NCBI GenBank assembly: GCA_965243755.1
Contig: CBDEVW010000003.1
Location: 1,364,001 to 1,428,000 of the forward strand
Reading direction: 5' to 3'
From: JANSWY01 sp965243755
GTDB lineage: Bacteria; Bacteroidota; Bacteroidia; Cytophagales; Cyclobacteriaceae
Length of the DNA: 64,000 nucleotides
Shown here one piece after another: positions 52,655 through 62,244 of the stretch. The stretch's first letter is position 1. Each line of letters begins with the position of its first letter. The notes under the pieces are model-generated. The model saw nothing but the letters and a program-made list of their open reading frames with translations. It did not search any database and was not told where the DNA came from. The position numbers and the translations under genes are program-made.

Positions 52655-55270
52655 TTATTCAACGATTATTCGTTGTTTATGAACGGCTGTTGGAGTATTT
52701 ATGATAACGATATAAATACCAGGATTAATATTTGGAATTAGAAACGAACGGTCTTCTAATTCAAGTGTCCACTTATCACCTTTGATGTTGATTAATGAAC
52801 CAACTATCACCTTACCTGACCATCCTCTAAAAAATAATTTATCCCCTCCTTTCAGCAATGATGGAAATACCGAAAAATCATTGTCGCCGGTTGAAGCACT
52901 TGAATTTAGGTAAATCGTTGGCAGCAGTGATACGGTCCCATCAAAATCCACCTGCTTCAATCTGAAATAAACAGAATAATGTTGAAACCCTTCCAGTACA
53001 TATTCATAGTCTCTTCGTATGGAAGCATTGCCTGCACCATCAATTTGTTCTACTTCAACCCACCTGAGTCCATCTTCACTCTTTTGCAAAATAAAATAAT
53101 CATTATTTGTCTCTGATGCTGTAGCCCATTTTAAAGTGATGACTTCATTATAGTATGAAGCATTGAAAAACAACAGTTCTACAGGGAGTGGGTTATTGGA
53201 TTCATCACCACCTACGCCATATTCTCCAAACCCAGACATAGTTGTTCTGCTCAATACAGGATCCGAATTTGACCCAGTTGTACTTTGATGACTACCATTT
53301 AGGGTCCAGTTTGAAGAACTATTGTCCCTTTTGATTAAATGAAGTGTAGTGTAATCCTGAACCCCACCAAATCCTGTTGCGGTAAAAGTCCCGGTATATC
53401 CTCCCCCTGTCAGAGAAATTGCAGCAATGGTCCACTTTCCAGCTTCTCCGGCTTTATTAATATCCACAGAGGATTCAGATAGTGGAAGTCCCATATTGCC
53501 CGGGTCCCCTGTAACAAATTGGACTGTTAACTGCCCTCCTGTAGAAGGGGCAGTAGTAAATTCAATCTGTGCAGGCCTGTAATCATCAAAAGTACCTACT
53601 GGAAACAATCCGGTAACACCAGAATTAGTGGCGTTATTGAACCATCTGGTGAAAGGCCCTGTAATTGTTCCACTGGTTCTTGACAAGGTTCCACGAGAAG
53701 ATGTGGAGGTTCCCAGGGTAAATGAATTCGAACCATTATCAATATTACCACTCGTCATGGTGAGCTGGTTTCTAATGTTCAGGGGAGTTCCAATTGCAAT
53801 ATCTCCAGCCGATCTGTTAACCGTCAGGTTGTTAAGAGATTGAGCCCCTGTTGTAAATTGTAGTTCTCCTAAAGATCCTGATCCACTAATGCTTAAGTTA
53901 CTGTTTGTTCCTCCGGAAATAGTACCTGATGTTCGGGTAGTGCTACCGTTTAAAGTAAGTGTGAAATTACCAATAGAATAGGCGCCATCTGACAAGATGA
54001 ACTCTCCCGTGATGGTGACACTTGTACTTTGTGAGATTCCATTGGAATTGTCTATCTCCAAATTCCCAAATATACCATTGGACCCGGTGATACTTTGAGC
54101 TGAAGTGCCGTTCATGATGATGGACCCATCAATGCCACTTGAATGTGTCCCAGAGTTTTGTACGTTCGCCTCTACCAGAAACAGGTATCCGCCATCGGAA
54201 AAAGTTGCACCACTGTTAATTGTTAATTGCTGCTCAGCACTAGCTGTACCAGCTAATGTTTTTGTCCCTGAACCAGAAATTGTAAGATTATGGAATGCAC
54301 GTCCTTCTACGGTTTGTGAACCCGAGGCTCCATAGATAATTGTTGAAGATCCTCCATTGCTACTTCTTGCAATAGTACCCAACGTAGGGACTGTCGTATT
54401 ATTTAGGGTTAAAGTGGCATTATTTGATACATCAGCAAGCCCAGAATAAGTGAACCCTGATGGTATGGTGAAATTGATTGAACCAGAGCCATCTCCAATC
54501 ACCAGTTTAGAGCCAGTACCACTGATGGTCAAATTTCCAGAAAGAGTGGCCGATGCTCTATTTCTTAAATTAAATACCTGTCCGTCGTTTGTGAAGTTTG
54601 ATGGTGCTGTTCCAGTACCATTTGTGTTCGTACCCCAGGTAGACAGGGTGTGCAAATCTCCTGTTGACTTGGAATAATACTGGGTTTGGTTATAGGATAC
54701 TGTGATTCTCACATATTCCACCCGGGGAGTCGCTGTTTCCTTTCTTGACTTTGCTACAATATCAATCCCAAACGATGCATTGTTGATGTCTGTATGACTC
54801 CAGGTGGTACCCCACAAATCTGAAGACCCTCCAAATCGAATATACCTAGCTGACTTTCTGGGCCAGATTGCTTTATTTCTTGCTTTATTACTACCTACAG
54901 GGCCTGAAGCCTTTCGAAGTTGAATGGTCTGATCCTGAGATTTGCCGTTAGCACCTTGCATACGAACCTCTACCAATATGCCATTGATTGTAGCTCCGGA
55001 AGGAATTGCAAACCCAAAATTGGTGAGCCGTAATGTGTTTGTCAGATTGCCCTTACCAACGATACTGGCAGTTGCTGCAGTAGTATTGTCAGATAGGGCA
55101 TTGTTGGCATTGGTCCAATTATAGGAAGTACTTCCGGAAGTTGTTGCAGTGCCTGGTCCGTTGGGTCCTTGTTGTGCGGCATACAGTTGAACACTGTAAA
55201 TATGCAGTAGCAAAACCATTGTAAGTTTGGAATAGAAATTCCATAAAAAGGCCTTATTAAAGAATATCAA
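52655..55270 (-). CDS. Large repeat-rich surface protein with T9SS sorting domain
   Basis: 871 residues. A signal segment (MVLLLHIYSVQLYA; Met18 at 55219 is an alternative start) leads to a domain typical of T9SS cargo (about 40-190, with IPSGATINGILVEVRMQ). A long region rich in Ser, Thr, Gly and Asn follows (about 200-560), made of irregular parallel-beta-like repeats such as LTISGTGSKLVIGDGSG and LTLNGSTTRTSGTISGG. Then there is a segment with RPAQIEFTTAPS, a fibronectin-like stretch (PLPVELLFFNASYYNEVI, KWATASETNNDYFILQKS), and a type A C-terminal sorting domain. It is exported and attached to the surface or released. No enzyme motif is seen; adhesion or a structural matrix role is likely. 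Confidence 0.8.
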   Translation of the reverse strand: MIFFNKAFLWNFYSKLTMVLLLHIYSVQLYAAQQGPNGPGTATTSGSTSYNWTNANNALSDNTTAATASIVGKGNLTNTLRLTNFGFAIPSGATINGILVEVRMQGANGKSQDQTIQLRKASGPVGSNKARNKAIWPRKSARYIRFGGSSDLWGTTWSHTDINNASFGIDIVAKSRKETATPRVEYVRITVSYNQTQYYSKSTGDLHTLSTWGTNTNGTGTAPSNFTNDGQVFNLRNRASATLSGNLTISGTGSKLVIGDGSGSINFTIPSGFTYSGLADVSNNATLTLNNTTVPTLGTIARSSNGGSSTIIYGASGSQTVEGRAFHNLTISGSGTKTLAGTASAEQQLTINSGATFSDGGYLFLVEANVQNSGTHSSGIDGSIIMNGTSAQSITGSNGIFGNLEIDNSNGISQSTSVTITGEFILSDGAYSIGNFTLTLNGSTTRTSGTISGGTNSNLSISGSGSLGELQFTTGAQSLNNLTVNRSAGDIAIGTPLNIRNQLTMTSGNIDNGSNSFTLGTSTSSRGTLSRTSGTITGPFTRWFNNATNSGVTGLFPVGTFDDYRPAQIEFTTAPSTGGQLTVQFVTGDPGNMGLPLSESSVDINKAGEAGKWTIAAISLTGGGYTGTFTATGFGGVQDYTTLHLIKRDNSSSNWTLNGSHQSTTGSNSDPVLSRTTMSGFGEYGVGGDESNNPLPVELLFFNASYYNEVITLKWATASETNNDYFILQKSEDGLRWVEVEQIDGAGNASIRRDYEYVLEGFQHYSVYFRLKQVDFDGTVSLLPTIYLNSSASTGDNDFSVFPSLLKGGDKLFFRGWSGKVIVGSLINIKGDKWTLELEDRSFLIPNINPGIYIVIINTPTAVHKQRIIVE

Positions 55271-55339
55271 TGTGCTTTCGGTTATTTGCTAATTTTGACG
55301 CAAATTAGAAATAAGGTCACCAACAAGGTTTTCCCTGCA

Positions 55340-55367
55340 TTGTATTAGTTGTAATTAAATACATTTG
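55340..55367 (+). promoter_or_regulatory. Promoter of the ROK kinase gene
   Basis: TTG at 55340-55342 and a perfect TAnnTTTG box (TACATTTG) at 55360-55367, with 17 nt between them and 33 nt to the start codon. No regulator site was noticed, so this looks like a plain promoter. Confidence 0.5.
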
Positions 55368-55400
55368 TCAAACTAAATTGATAATCCAATTGAGATAATT

Positions 55401-56294
55401 ATGATGCATTGGGGATTTGACCTTGGGGGTACAAAAGTAGAAGGAGTAGTATTGAATGATCAACATGAGGTTTTAGCCCGGGAACGTGTACCTACTGGTG
55501 CGGACCAGGGTTATGATCATGTATTGTCCCAGGTTGATCAACTGGTGGGTATATTGAGCGAAAAAGTTGGGGTAAGACCGACTAAGATTGGCATGGGTAC
55601 ACCCGGATCCATCGATCCCGAAACCGGCTTACTGAAAAACTGCAACTCACAAACAATCAATGGACAACCTTTCCACAGAGATCTCGAAGCGAAATTGAAC
55701 CTGAATATTTCCATGGTCAATGATGCCAACTGCTTCGCGCTTGCCGAAGCGATCATGGGTGCTGTGCCGGAAAAATTCAAAGATGCTGAAGTAGTATTCG
55801 GGATCATCATGGGAACTGGTGTAGGTGGTGGTATTGTGGTCAACAACAAGATTATTAATGGACGAAACGGAAATTCAGGAGAATGGGGCCATACTTATCT
55901 CGATGATAGCGGCGGTAAGTGCTACTGTGGTAACCTGGGTTGTACGGAAAGAATCCTGGCAGGCCCACACCTGGAGAGGTACTATGAATCAGTCGCTGGT
56001 AGAAAACGATCATTGAAAGACATTTACTCTGACTATAAAGCGGGCAAAGATCCTCATGCTAAAGATACGATTGAACGATTGATCCACTTCTTTGGAAAAG
56101 GTGTGGCAAATATCATCAACTTCCTGGATCCTGATGTGATCGTAGTTGGTGGTGGTGTAAGTAACCTGGATGTGCTTTACAATGAAGGTGTGGAAGAGGT
56201 AAAGAAATTCGTTTTCAATCCCCGGTTGAATACCCCTATTATTCCTCCAAAACTGGGAGACAGTGCCGGTGTATTTGGAGCCGCATTGTTGTGA
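55401..56294 (+). CDS. ROK family sugar kinase
   Basis: 297 residues. ATP-binding FDLGGTKVEGVV at the start, the sugar-binding region MVNDANCFALAEA near 110-120, phosphate loop GTGVGGGIVVN, and the zinc motif KCYCGNLGCTER near 175-185. There is no N-terminal DNA-binding domain, so it is a kinase rather than a NagC/XylR-type regulator. Likely substrates are fructose, mannose, glucose or N-acetylhexosamine. Near two mannanase-like genes, a mannose or fructose kinase role is attractive but unproven. It has its own promoter and ends 2 bp before the convergent next gene. Confidence 0.9.
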   Translation: MMHWGFDLGGTKVEGVVLNDQHEVLARERVPTGADQGYDHVLSQVDQLVGILSEKVGVRPTKIGMGTPGSIDPETGLLKNCNSQTINGQPFHRDLEAKLNLNISMVNDANCFALAEAIMGAVPEKFKDAEVVFGIIMGTGVGGGIVVNNKIINGRNGNSGEWGHTYLDDSGGKCYCGNLGCTERILAGPHLERYYESVAGRKRSLKDIYSDYKAGKDPHAKDTIERLIHFFGKGVANIINFLDPDVIVVGGGVSNLDVLYNEGVEEVKKFVFNPRLNTPIIPPKLGDSAGVFGAALL

Positions 56295-56296
56295 AT

Positions 56297-57436
56297 TCAG
56301 TCTTTAAGAAATACCTGTTGATACCTTGCATTGACGTTGGTATAACCAGTGATCTGTTGCCAATATTGTTCGAGACTTTCTACTGATCCGTGCCAGTGTG
56401 GATCTGGCATCATCCTTTTGATTTCATCCCAGCTTCTATCCTGGAAATAATTATGATCCACTTCACAACCTTCCAGTTGATGAAAAGGAGCCAGAAATAT
56501 GTACCCTTCAAAAATATCTCCCAGTTTGAAGTCCTCATAACAGATACTGAGGTAACTATCATCCCTTATATCCCCGATTGGTGTTCCAAAAAGATCAAAA
56601 CCCATTGGTTGATAATTCAATTGATTCATTAAAACCTCTATCTTTTGATTGCCCGGAGAAACAAAATAAGAAGGACCTCCCGGTTGAGCACGGAAGGGTG
56701 CATGTAACATGATGCTGTAAACTTTTCCAGGGTTGGATTCTGCCAGTAAATTACCCAGACTATTGTTCATGTAATAACATTTGTCGGACCGAACTTCCGC
56801 TTCATGGTATCGAATAAAAGCATGCGGAATACCTATTAACACCAGAATTTTTTCATCCCGATCCAACACCTCTTTTTGTATCACATCCCTTCGATGGTAA
56901 TTGGGATGTCCTCTATAAAACACTTCAGGCATTTCATAGGCATTGGTCCCTCCAGAATACACGGTCCAATTGTATTGATAGCTGATGTTTATGATGCTGA
57001 AAGGGGTCTCTTCTGCCGAGAGGGTCTGATTAAACTCCCAAACCTGCTTAACTATATCCATATATTCTTTATAAGCCCAGCCAACATTGTAGAAAAACAT
57101 CATATCTCTGACCATTTGTTCATTGTAGGCAGGTGCCAGCACAATTGAATCCATCCTGGACTGCATTTCTGAAGCACCAAATTCCATCCCCAGATTGTAA
57201 ACTCCCTTTTCATGTAATTTGGGAATCAGTGAACTCACAAACATTAAGTTATTTTTGATCACATGGTCTTCACCAAGCAATATCACATCGTATTCATCAA
57301 ATTTCTCTAATAAATAAGTCGAAGGTTCCCGGGCATTTTTTTTTAAGTATTGAATTTGCTTGGATAGGTTCTGCGAAAAAGCATTGATGGCAAACAAAAG
57401 CAAACATTTAATAAGCAGACACTTAAATTTCTTCAT
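56297..57436 (-). CDS. Exported Tiki/ChaN/EreA-superfamily protein
   Basis: 379 residues with a signal peptide (about 1-21, ending NAFSQ). Two GxxH motifs lie at 55-58 (GEDH) and 202-205 (GIPH), with a conserved Glu85 in LGMEFGASE. This is the pattern of the TraB/Tiki metal-dependent hydrolase and ChaN/erythromycin esterase superfamily. The C-terminal part (about 215-379) has no recognisable domain. It should act in the periplasm. Possible roles are peptide or ester hydrolysis or haem binding; nothing in the context decides. Convergent with the ROK gene (2-bp gap) and downstream of the large GH5 gene's terminator, so it is probably transcribed separately. Confidence 0.72.
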   Translation of the reverse strand: MKKFKCLLIKCLLLFAINAFSQNLSKQIQYLKKNAREPSTYLLEKFDEYDVILLGEDHVIKNNLMFVSSLIPKLHEKGVYNLGMEFGASEMQSRMDSIVLAPAYNEQMVRDMMFFYNVGWAYKEYMDIVKQVWEFNQTLSAEETPFSIINISYQYNWTVYSGGTNAYEMPEVFYRGHPNYHRRDVIQKEVLDRDEKILVLIGIPHAFIRYHEAEVRSDKCYYMNNSLGNLLAESNPGKVYSIMLHAPFRAQPGGPSYFVSPGNQKIEVLMNQLNYQPMGFDLFGTPIGDIRDDSYLSICYEDFKLGDIFEGYIFLAPFHQLEGCEVDHNYFQDRSWDEIKRMMPDPHWHGSVESLEQYWQQITGYTNVNARYQQVFLKD

Positions 57437-57490
57437 CCCAATACATTTAAAATTGACCGTTTGACCGGACTTGAAACGAATGAATATAAT

Positions 57491-57525
57491 AAAAAAAAGA
57501 AGGTGACGATATTGCCACCCTCTTC
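57491..57525 (-). terminator. Intrinsic terminator of the large GH5 gene
   Basis: On the minus strand a GC-containing stem (arms within 57499-57525, GAGGGTG...CACCTTC, with a near-palindromic centre) is followed by eight uridines (57491-57498 read as A on plus), 23 nt after the stop codon. A textbook form. Confidence 0.82.
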
Positions 57526-57548
57526 ACTATCAAAAAACCAGACCTAAT

Positions 57549-60500
57549 TTATTCAACTATTAATTGACCATCCAGCTTAAAGGTTTGTCCATCAAACTGA
57601 TAAACATAAACTCCGGGAGAAATACTGTCCGGAAGCTCAAACCGAAGATCATTGGTACCTTCGAGTAAATACGTTACTTTCTTAAATACCTGATTCCCGG
57701 CAAGGTCAAACAACTGCATCACTGATTGCTGCGCATCCGTGGCATCCAGGCTTACCCAAAATTCTGAAGAAGCGGGGTTAGGGTAAACTGTCACTAAATC
57801 CAGGCCTTCACTGGTCTGGTGGATGTCAACTCTTGCTCCGGAGGCTGGTACTACAGTGATGTAGTCAAAATGCATCCAGCCCCAGAATTTGGAAATGGTG
57901 ATGTCGTTATACCCTGATTGCAAGGTCACTTCTACCGTAGTTTCCAGCCATGTATTGGTTGTTCCTGCAAACACAAGGTCCTGCACAAAAGCGCCGTTTA
58001 CATTCAGGTGCTGTGTTTTATTACCAAATGGAAGTCGATATCCAAAATTCACCTGGTAAGTGCCACTATTAGCTGCAAATACATTCCAGGTAATCGATCC
58101 ATCAGCAGTCATGTTTACAAACTCGGCCCCACTTGCAGCCGCATCCTGTTCTACACTAACCAGGCTGAGTGACGCAGACTCTGCTTCATGGACCATATTG
58201 TTGTTGCTTTGAACAGTCACCACAACACCATCACTGGATGTAGCTCCCTGATCATCTGTTACCATCAAAGTAATATCGTGTACACCAACAGGAAGTGTGA
58301 CAACCAGGTTTTCGCCGGTACCCAGAAGCGTTACTCCTTCCCACCATTCATAGCTGGCTACAAATCCGTCCGGGTCATAGCTACCAGTTCCATTTAGCGT
58401 GACTGCTTCCTCATTGTTGTTGTCCATGTCAGTAATAAACTGATCAGATCCGGCAGAGGCCACAGGAGATTGATTCAGGGCCGTACCCAGCACTTCCATT
58501 TCCCAGATGGAATAACCCCACTGTGTGCCTCTGGATGTGCCCAACAATCTGATCCAACTTCCCTGGGCATTGATGGTGAATTCATCCAGACCTCCATTAC
58601 CGGATTGCTCTGTGAATACTGTATTCCAACTGCTACCATCATCAGAAACCTGAATCTGATATGACTGTCCGTACGCCGTTTCCCAGTGGATCCTCACCTG
58701 ATTGATCTGATAATTTCCCTGAAGATCTATCGCTATCCATTCATTATCTGTCCAGGCACTGGCCCATCTCGTATTGAGATTACCATCAACAGCAGCAGAA
58801 CCATTACCGGCATAGCCATCAGTTGAAGAAACAGAAGCTGGTTTATTCAATGCAATGTTCTCTGAAGGTGTAACCGATTCTTCAATCACTATTATCACCT
58901 GATCCTGGGCAGTGGCCCCATCGTTATCCGTTACTTCCAGTGTGATGGTATGTGTTCCAAGGTTTAGGTTAACTACAGGGTTTGCTCCGGAAGCGATTTG
59001 CTGACCATTTTCTCTCCAGACATAGGCATTAATAATACCGTCCGGGTCTGAACTTCCACTGCCATCAAGAGTTACTTGTTCCACACCATCACCATCAGCA
59101 TCGATAATGGTCTGATCTGGTCCTGCAGAAGCAAGTGGCGGTTGGTTATCAATGGCTTCTACCGTAATTACTACCTGATCATTGCCAACAGCTCCCAGGT
59201 TATCTGTTACCACTAATGTATAGGTGTGTACACCATGGGCCACATTCAAGGTAACTTCCACAGCAGAACCCACTTCAGATCCGTTCTCGTACCACCGGTA
59301 GTCAACAATGGTCCCGTCGGGATCATTACTGGCAGAGCCATTGAGCGTTACAGTTTCAAATCCATTGTCATCCGAATCTGTAATGGTCTGATCTGGTCCC
59401 GCATTGGCAACAGGTGGCAGGTTGCCAGGATTGGACTGATTGGCTGCTCTGATATCGTCAATATAAATGGTGCCGCTACCTGCATTGCCTCCTATGTAAA
59501 TGGCAATGGCATCAATATTAGAAACTTCCAGTTGTCCGTTTACTTGTCCTCCCCAGGAGGGATTAGCAAAGCTGGAAAATGGCAGGAACTCTACTTCTGG
59601 TGTTCCGGAATTTAATGAGATGGTGGACTCCCAATATTCTCCTGAACTTTCCTGAAACTGAATCGTGAGGTCTCTGCCAGACCCATCGCCATGCAACCAG
59701 AAGCTGATGCCCTCATAGCCTGTCCAGTCTGCGTCCATACCAGTTCGCTGAATTCCAGAATAACTACTAAAATTGTAGGCATAGCTGAGGCCGTAACTTC
59801 CCTCAGATTTATTATTGGCATCCAAAGAAATGGTCAATGGGTCTCCGCCAGGGTTTACTACCCAGGTGTTTCTGAGTTGAGTATTGTTACTATAAGTTTC
59901 GAAATTATCAATTCCAGGATTTGGAAGCTGGGTTTGAAAACTACCGGAACTGTTAGCAGTAAGCGTATCCTCAGCATTTTGTGCATAAACTGTCCAGTAA
60001 TAGTCAGTTGAATACGCTAGCGACACTGTTGAAACGTATTGAGTAGCTGCAACAACCACATCAATGACAGGATTCACCAGTGATTGGTCCTCAGATACAA
60101 TCAGCTGGTAGGTGGTCGCATTGATGGCAGGCTCCCAGTCGAATACTGTTGCTATTGCAGCTGTATTGGCTGACAATGGCGCCAACAGGTTAAACGGTTC
60201 GATCGGTGGAGGAGCCTGTTCGGTGGTGAAAGCAGTTCCGGCATTGGATGACTGTATCTCACCTATGTAATTTATGGCCTTTACGCCAAAGTAATAGTTT
60301 GTGCTATAGTTTAACCGGTTGGCATTAGGCAACTGATAAGAGGTACCCACAATATTGGTTTTGGTATATACCGGATTGCTAAGATCTGCATTGGCAGACA
60401 CGACCAGTTCATAGCTGCTGGCGTACTGCGAACTGTGCCACGAAAAAGTTGGGACAATACTTACTGCCTGACTATTGTTTGCTGGTGTATGCTGCAGAAA

Positions 60501-61829
60501 TGGTTGCGGTGCTTCCTGTATGTTACGCTCCAGCATTCTCTGCCCATGGCTCGTAAGTACTGGTGCGGTATAAGGATCATATTTGGAATACTGATGCCCG
60601 TCTCCAGGCCACAATACACGATACAACCATAACTGCTCCACCGGAGTTGGGTTACCTGCCTCATCGATGGTGGAAAGGGTGTATCCATTTTGTACTGGGT
60701 CATGGTAATTCAGACCTACTAGCATCCATGAACAATCACCGGCCATGTTTTCGTTGTAAATGATATCCGAATAAGCGGTCATTACATCGGCACGCTCCTG
60801 GTCTGCCTGTTGACTCCATTGTCCAGAGTAAGCTTTGTCATACTCTTCCATTATACAGGGTTTATTCATGGAGTGGGCCACTTCAATGTGATAGGATGTC
60901 CATACTTTACCCCATTCAAGGCCGTATCCCCAGTTGTCTGTTGCGTAATTATGTACGGTACCAAATGAGATATTCGGGAGGTTTAATAAACCGATCCAGT
61001 CTCCTTGTCCTCCTGCATAAGGCCAGTCATTTGAGATCAGAGGTTTACCCTCCAGTTCTCTTTGTGCATTGATCGTATTGACATTTTCATAGGTGTAGGC
61101 AAACAATCCTTCGTCTCCCATTGAGATCATATGGTTAGGGTCCAGTGTACGAATGTGATTACTCATTTCTTCCGCCCATGCAACATAATCCTGAACTGTG
61201 GCACTGGTACTTCGTCCCTCATTGGTTAGTTGCCAGGAGAAAATTGTTGGGTCTTCCTTATATGGTACCCCACTTACCGTGTTGATTCTATTGATCCACT
61301 GGCTCACATAATCTTTATAGATCTGTTTCATGGTAGGGTCGGAGTAGAAATCGTTGCTGTTACCCCCTGCCCATTGGGCATATTGGTTCATTCCTCCAAA
61401 ATCCGACCAGTAATTCACAAATACCGGAATACATTTCAAACCGCGTTCTGCAAGTTCTACCATGACCGAATCAAGGTGCTGAAATCCAGCTTCGTTGTAT
61501 TGGTTTGGTGCAGGTTGCAGATTGTAGCCATCATGTACTTTGGTGCCATCCATAAAAAACCACATGCGCACTACTTTCTGGTTCAGGTCCAGCATACCAT
61601 CCAATATGTCTTCTACCATGATCATTGGCTTGTACATCAGGTAATAGTTGTTGGTTCCTGTGAAATAGAAAGGCTCGCTACTACCATCTGGGTTGTCCAC
61701 CATGAAGATGGTATCTACAGGATAAACAATTCCCGGAATGGAAGGCTGTGCTTGTGATTGATAATTAAACAGAAGGAAGAGAACGCACAAAATTTTCCCA
61801 ATATGAATTGGGTTCACTATTGATTTCAT
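57549..61829 (-). CDS. Multidomain secreted GH5 mannanase-like protein with PKD, F5/8 C and CBM modules and T9SS signal
   Basis: 1426 residues. Signal peptide (about 1-27); catalytic GH5 barrel, mannanase-like (about 40-440), with RMWFFMDGTKV, Glu204 in WQLTNEGRS (acid/base) and the Glu328-Glu329 pair in IMEEYDKAYSG (nucleophile). The residue after the acid/base is Gly205, where most family members have Pro. Next come two Fn3-like domains (about 445-645), a CBM11/30-like beta-sandwich (about 650-805, ending TIYIDDIRAA), two PKD domains (about 810-1005), an F5/8 type C (CBM32-like) domain (about 1010-1145), a third PKD (about 1150-1235), a CBM35-like module (from MVHEAESASLSL) and a T9SS type A domain. 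It would bind and cut mannan-type polymers outside the cell. Confidence 0.9.
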   Translation of the reverse strand: MKSIVNPIHIGKILCVLFLLFNYQSQAQPSIPGIVYPVDTIFMVDNPDGSSEPFYFTGTNNYYLMYKPMIMVEDILDGMLDLNQKVVRMWFFMDGTKVHDGYNLQPAPNQYNEAGFQHLDSVMVELAERGLKCIPVFVNYWSDFGGMNQYAQWAGGNSNDFYSDPTMKQIYKDYVSQWINRINTVSGVPYKEDPTIFSWQLTNEGRSTSATVQDYVAWAEEMSNHIRTLDPNHMISMGDEGLFAYTYENVNTINAQRELEGKPLISNDWPYAGGQGDWIGLLNLPNISFGTVHNYATDNWGYGLEWGKVWTSYHIEVAHSMNKPCIMEEYDKAYSGQWSQQADQERADVMTAYSDIIYNENMAGDCSWMLVGLNYHDPVQNGYTLSTIDEAGNPTPVEQLWLYRVLWPGDGHQYSKYDPYTAPVLTSHGQRMLERNIQEAPQPFLQHTPANNSQAVSIVPTFSWHSSQYASSYELVVSANADLSNPVYTKTNIVGTSYQLPNANRLNYSTNYYFGVKAINYIGEIQSSNAGTAFTTEQAPPPIEPFNLLAPLSANTAAIATVFDWEPAINATTYQLIVSEDQSLVNPVIDVVVAATQYVSTVSLAYSTDYYWTVYAQNAEDTLTANSSGSFQTQLPNPGIDNFETYSNNTQLRNTWVVNPGGDPLTISLDANNKSEGSYGLSYAYNFSSYSGIQRTGMDADWTGYEGISFWLHGDGSGRDLTIQFQESSGEYWESTISLNSGTPEVEFLPFSSFANPSWGGQVNGQLEVSNIDAIAIYIGGNAGSGTIYIDDIRAANQSNPGNLPPVANAGPDQTITDSDDNGFETVTLNGSASNDPDGTIVDYRWYENGSEVGSAVEVTLNVAHGVHTYTLVVTDNLGAVGNDQVVITVEAIDNQPPLASAGPDQTIIDADGDGVEQVTLDGSGSSDPDGIINAYVWRENGQQIASGANPVVNLNLGTHTITLEVTDNDGATAQDQVIIVIEESVTPSENIALNKPASVSSTDGYAGNGSAAVDGNLNTRWASAWTDNEWIAIDLQGNYQINQVRIHWETAYGQSYQIQVSDDGSSWNTVFTEQSGNGGLDEFTINAQGSWIRLLGTSRGTQWGYSIWEMEVLGTALNQSPVASAGSDQFITDMDNNNEEAVTLNGTGSYDPDGFVASYEWWEGVTLLGTGENLVVTLPVGVHDITLMVTDDQGATSSDGVVVTVQSNNNMVHEAESASLSLVSVEQDAAASGAEFVNMTADGSITWNVFAANSGTYQVNFGYRLPFGNKTQHLNVNGAFVQDLVFAGTTNTWLETTVEVTLQSGYNDITISKFWGWMHFDYITVVPASGARVDIHQTSEGLDLVTVYPNPASSEFWVSLDATDAQQSVMQLFDLAGNQVFKKVTYLLEGTNDLRFELPDSISPGVYVYQFDGQTFKLDGQLIVE

Positions 61830-62244
61830 ATCTTTAATTGAACTTTTAAAGTTTATTGAGTGCGTATGGGAAGGATGAAGGTTCCAATTTTATCTGTCCC
61901 ATTGCACTCTAAATAAGAATATTGATTGAGTCTATGCTGCTATCGACGCTCCGCTATGGAGCTCTCATGAGAGGCCAAAACAGGACATTCATTGGTTTAG
62001 GTTTAGGTAATTAAAATTGATTTTACTGACCTAAAAGTACCTATACCCATCTATTCCGGGGATTGATAAATCTAACATTATACAAGGGAAATTTGCACAA
62101 ATGGCATTTAGACAGGGTTTTTATGGCGAAATTTGAAATATTACCAATAAATCTACAGGCCGGTAAAAAGATCGGGCACACCGCAATGGCATGCCCAACT
62201 TAACTTACCCCTTCAATTTTCTACAAAAGACCTGCAGCAATCGC
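61830..62244. other. 415-bp intergenic region between the two GH5 genes
   Basis: No gene seen. From right to left it holds a terminator for the upstream GH5 gene, the sequence GGACATTCATT at 61983-61993 (shared with the CE2-like promoter, but in the opposite orientation relative to its gene), a perfect palindrome CTCTCATGAGAG at 61962-61973 next to a hairpin GCTCC-gctat-GGAGC at 61948-61962, and a weak -7-like box (TAAAATTG on the minus strand, 61885-61892). Confidence 0.5.
62165..62196 (-). terminator. Probable terminator of the smaller GH5 gene
   Basis: On the minus strand GGGCA (62192-62196) pairs with TGCCC (62174-62178) around a 13-nt loop and is followed by GATCTTTTTACC. It lies 49 nt after the stop codon. 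Short stem, clear U-tract. Confidence 0.55.

Noticed and set aside
53628..55124. Several plus-strand frames of 60-76 codons inside the large T9SS surface protein gene
   Set aside because: They are antisense shadows of a Ser/Thr/Gly-rich repeat gene, with proline/valine-rich translations and no domains; the minus-strand gene has a signal peptide and a sorting domain.
58150..59420. Possible DNA tandem repeat in the large GH5 gene
   Set aside because: The similarity comes from three PKD domains at protein level, separated by another module; the DNA is diverged and is not a simple tandem array.
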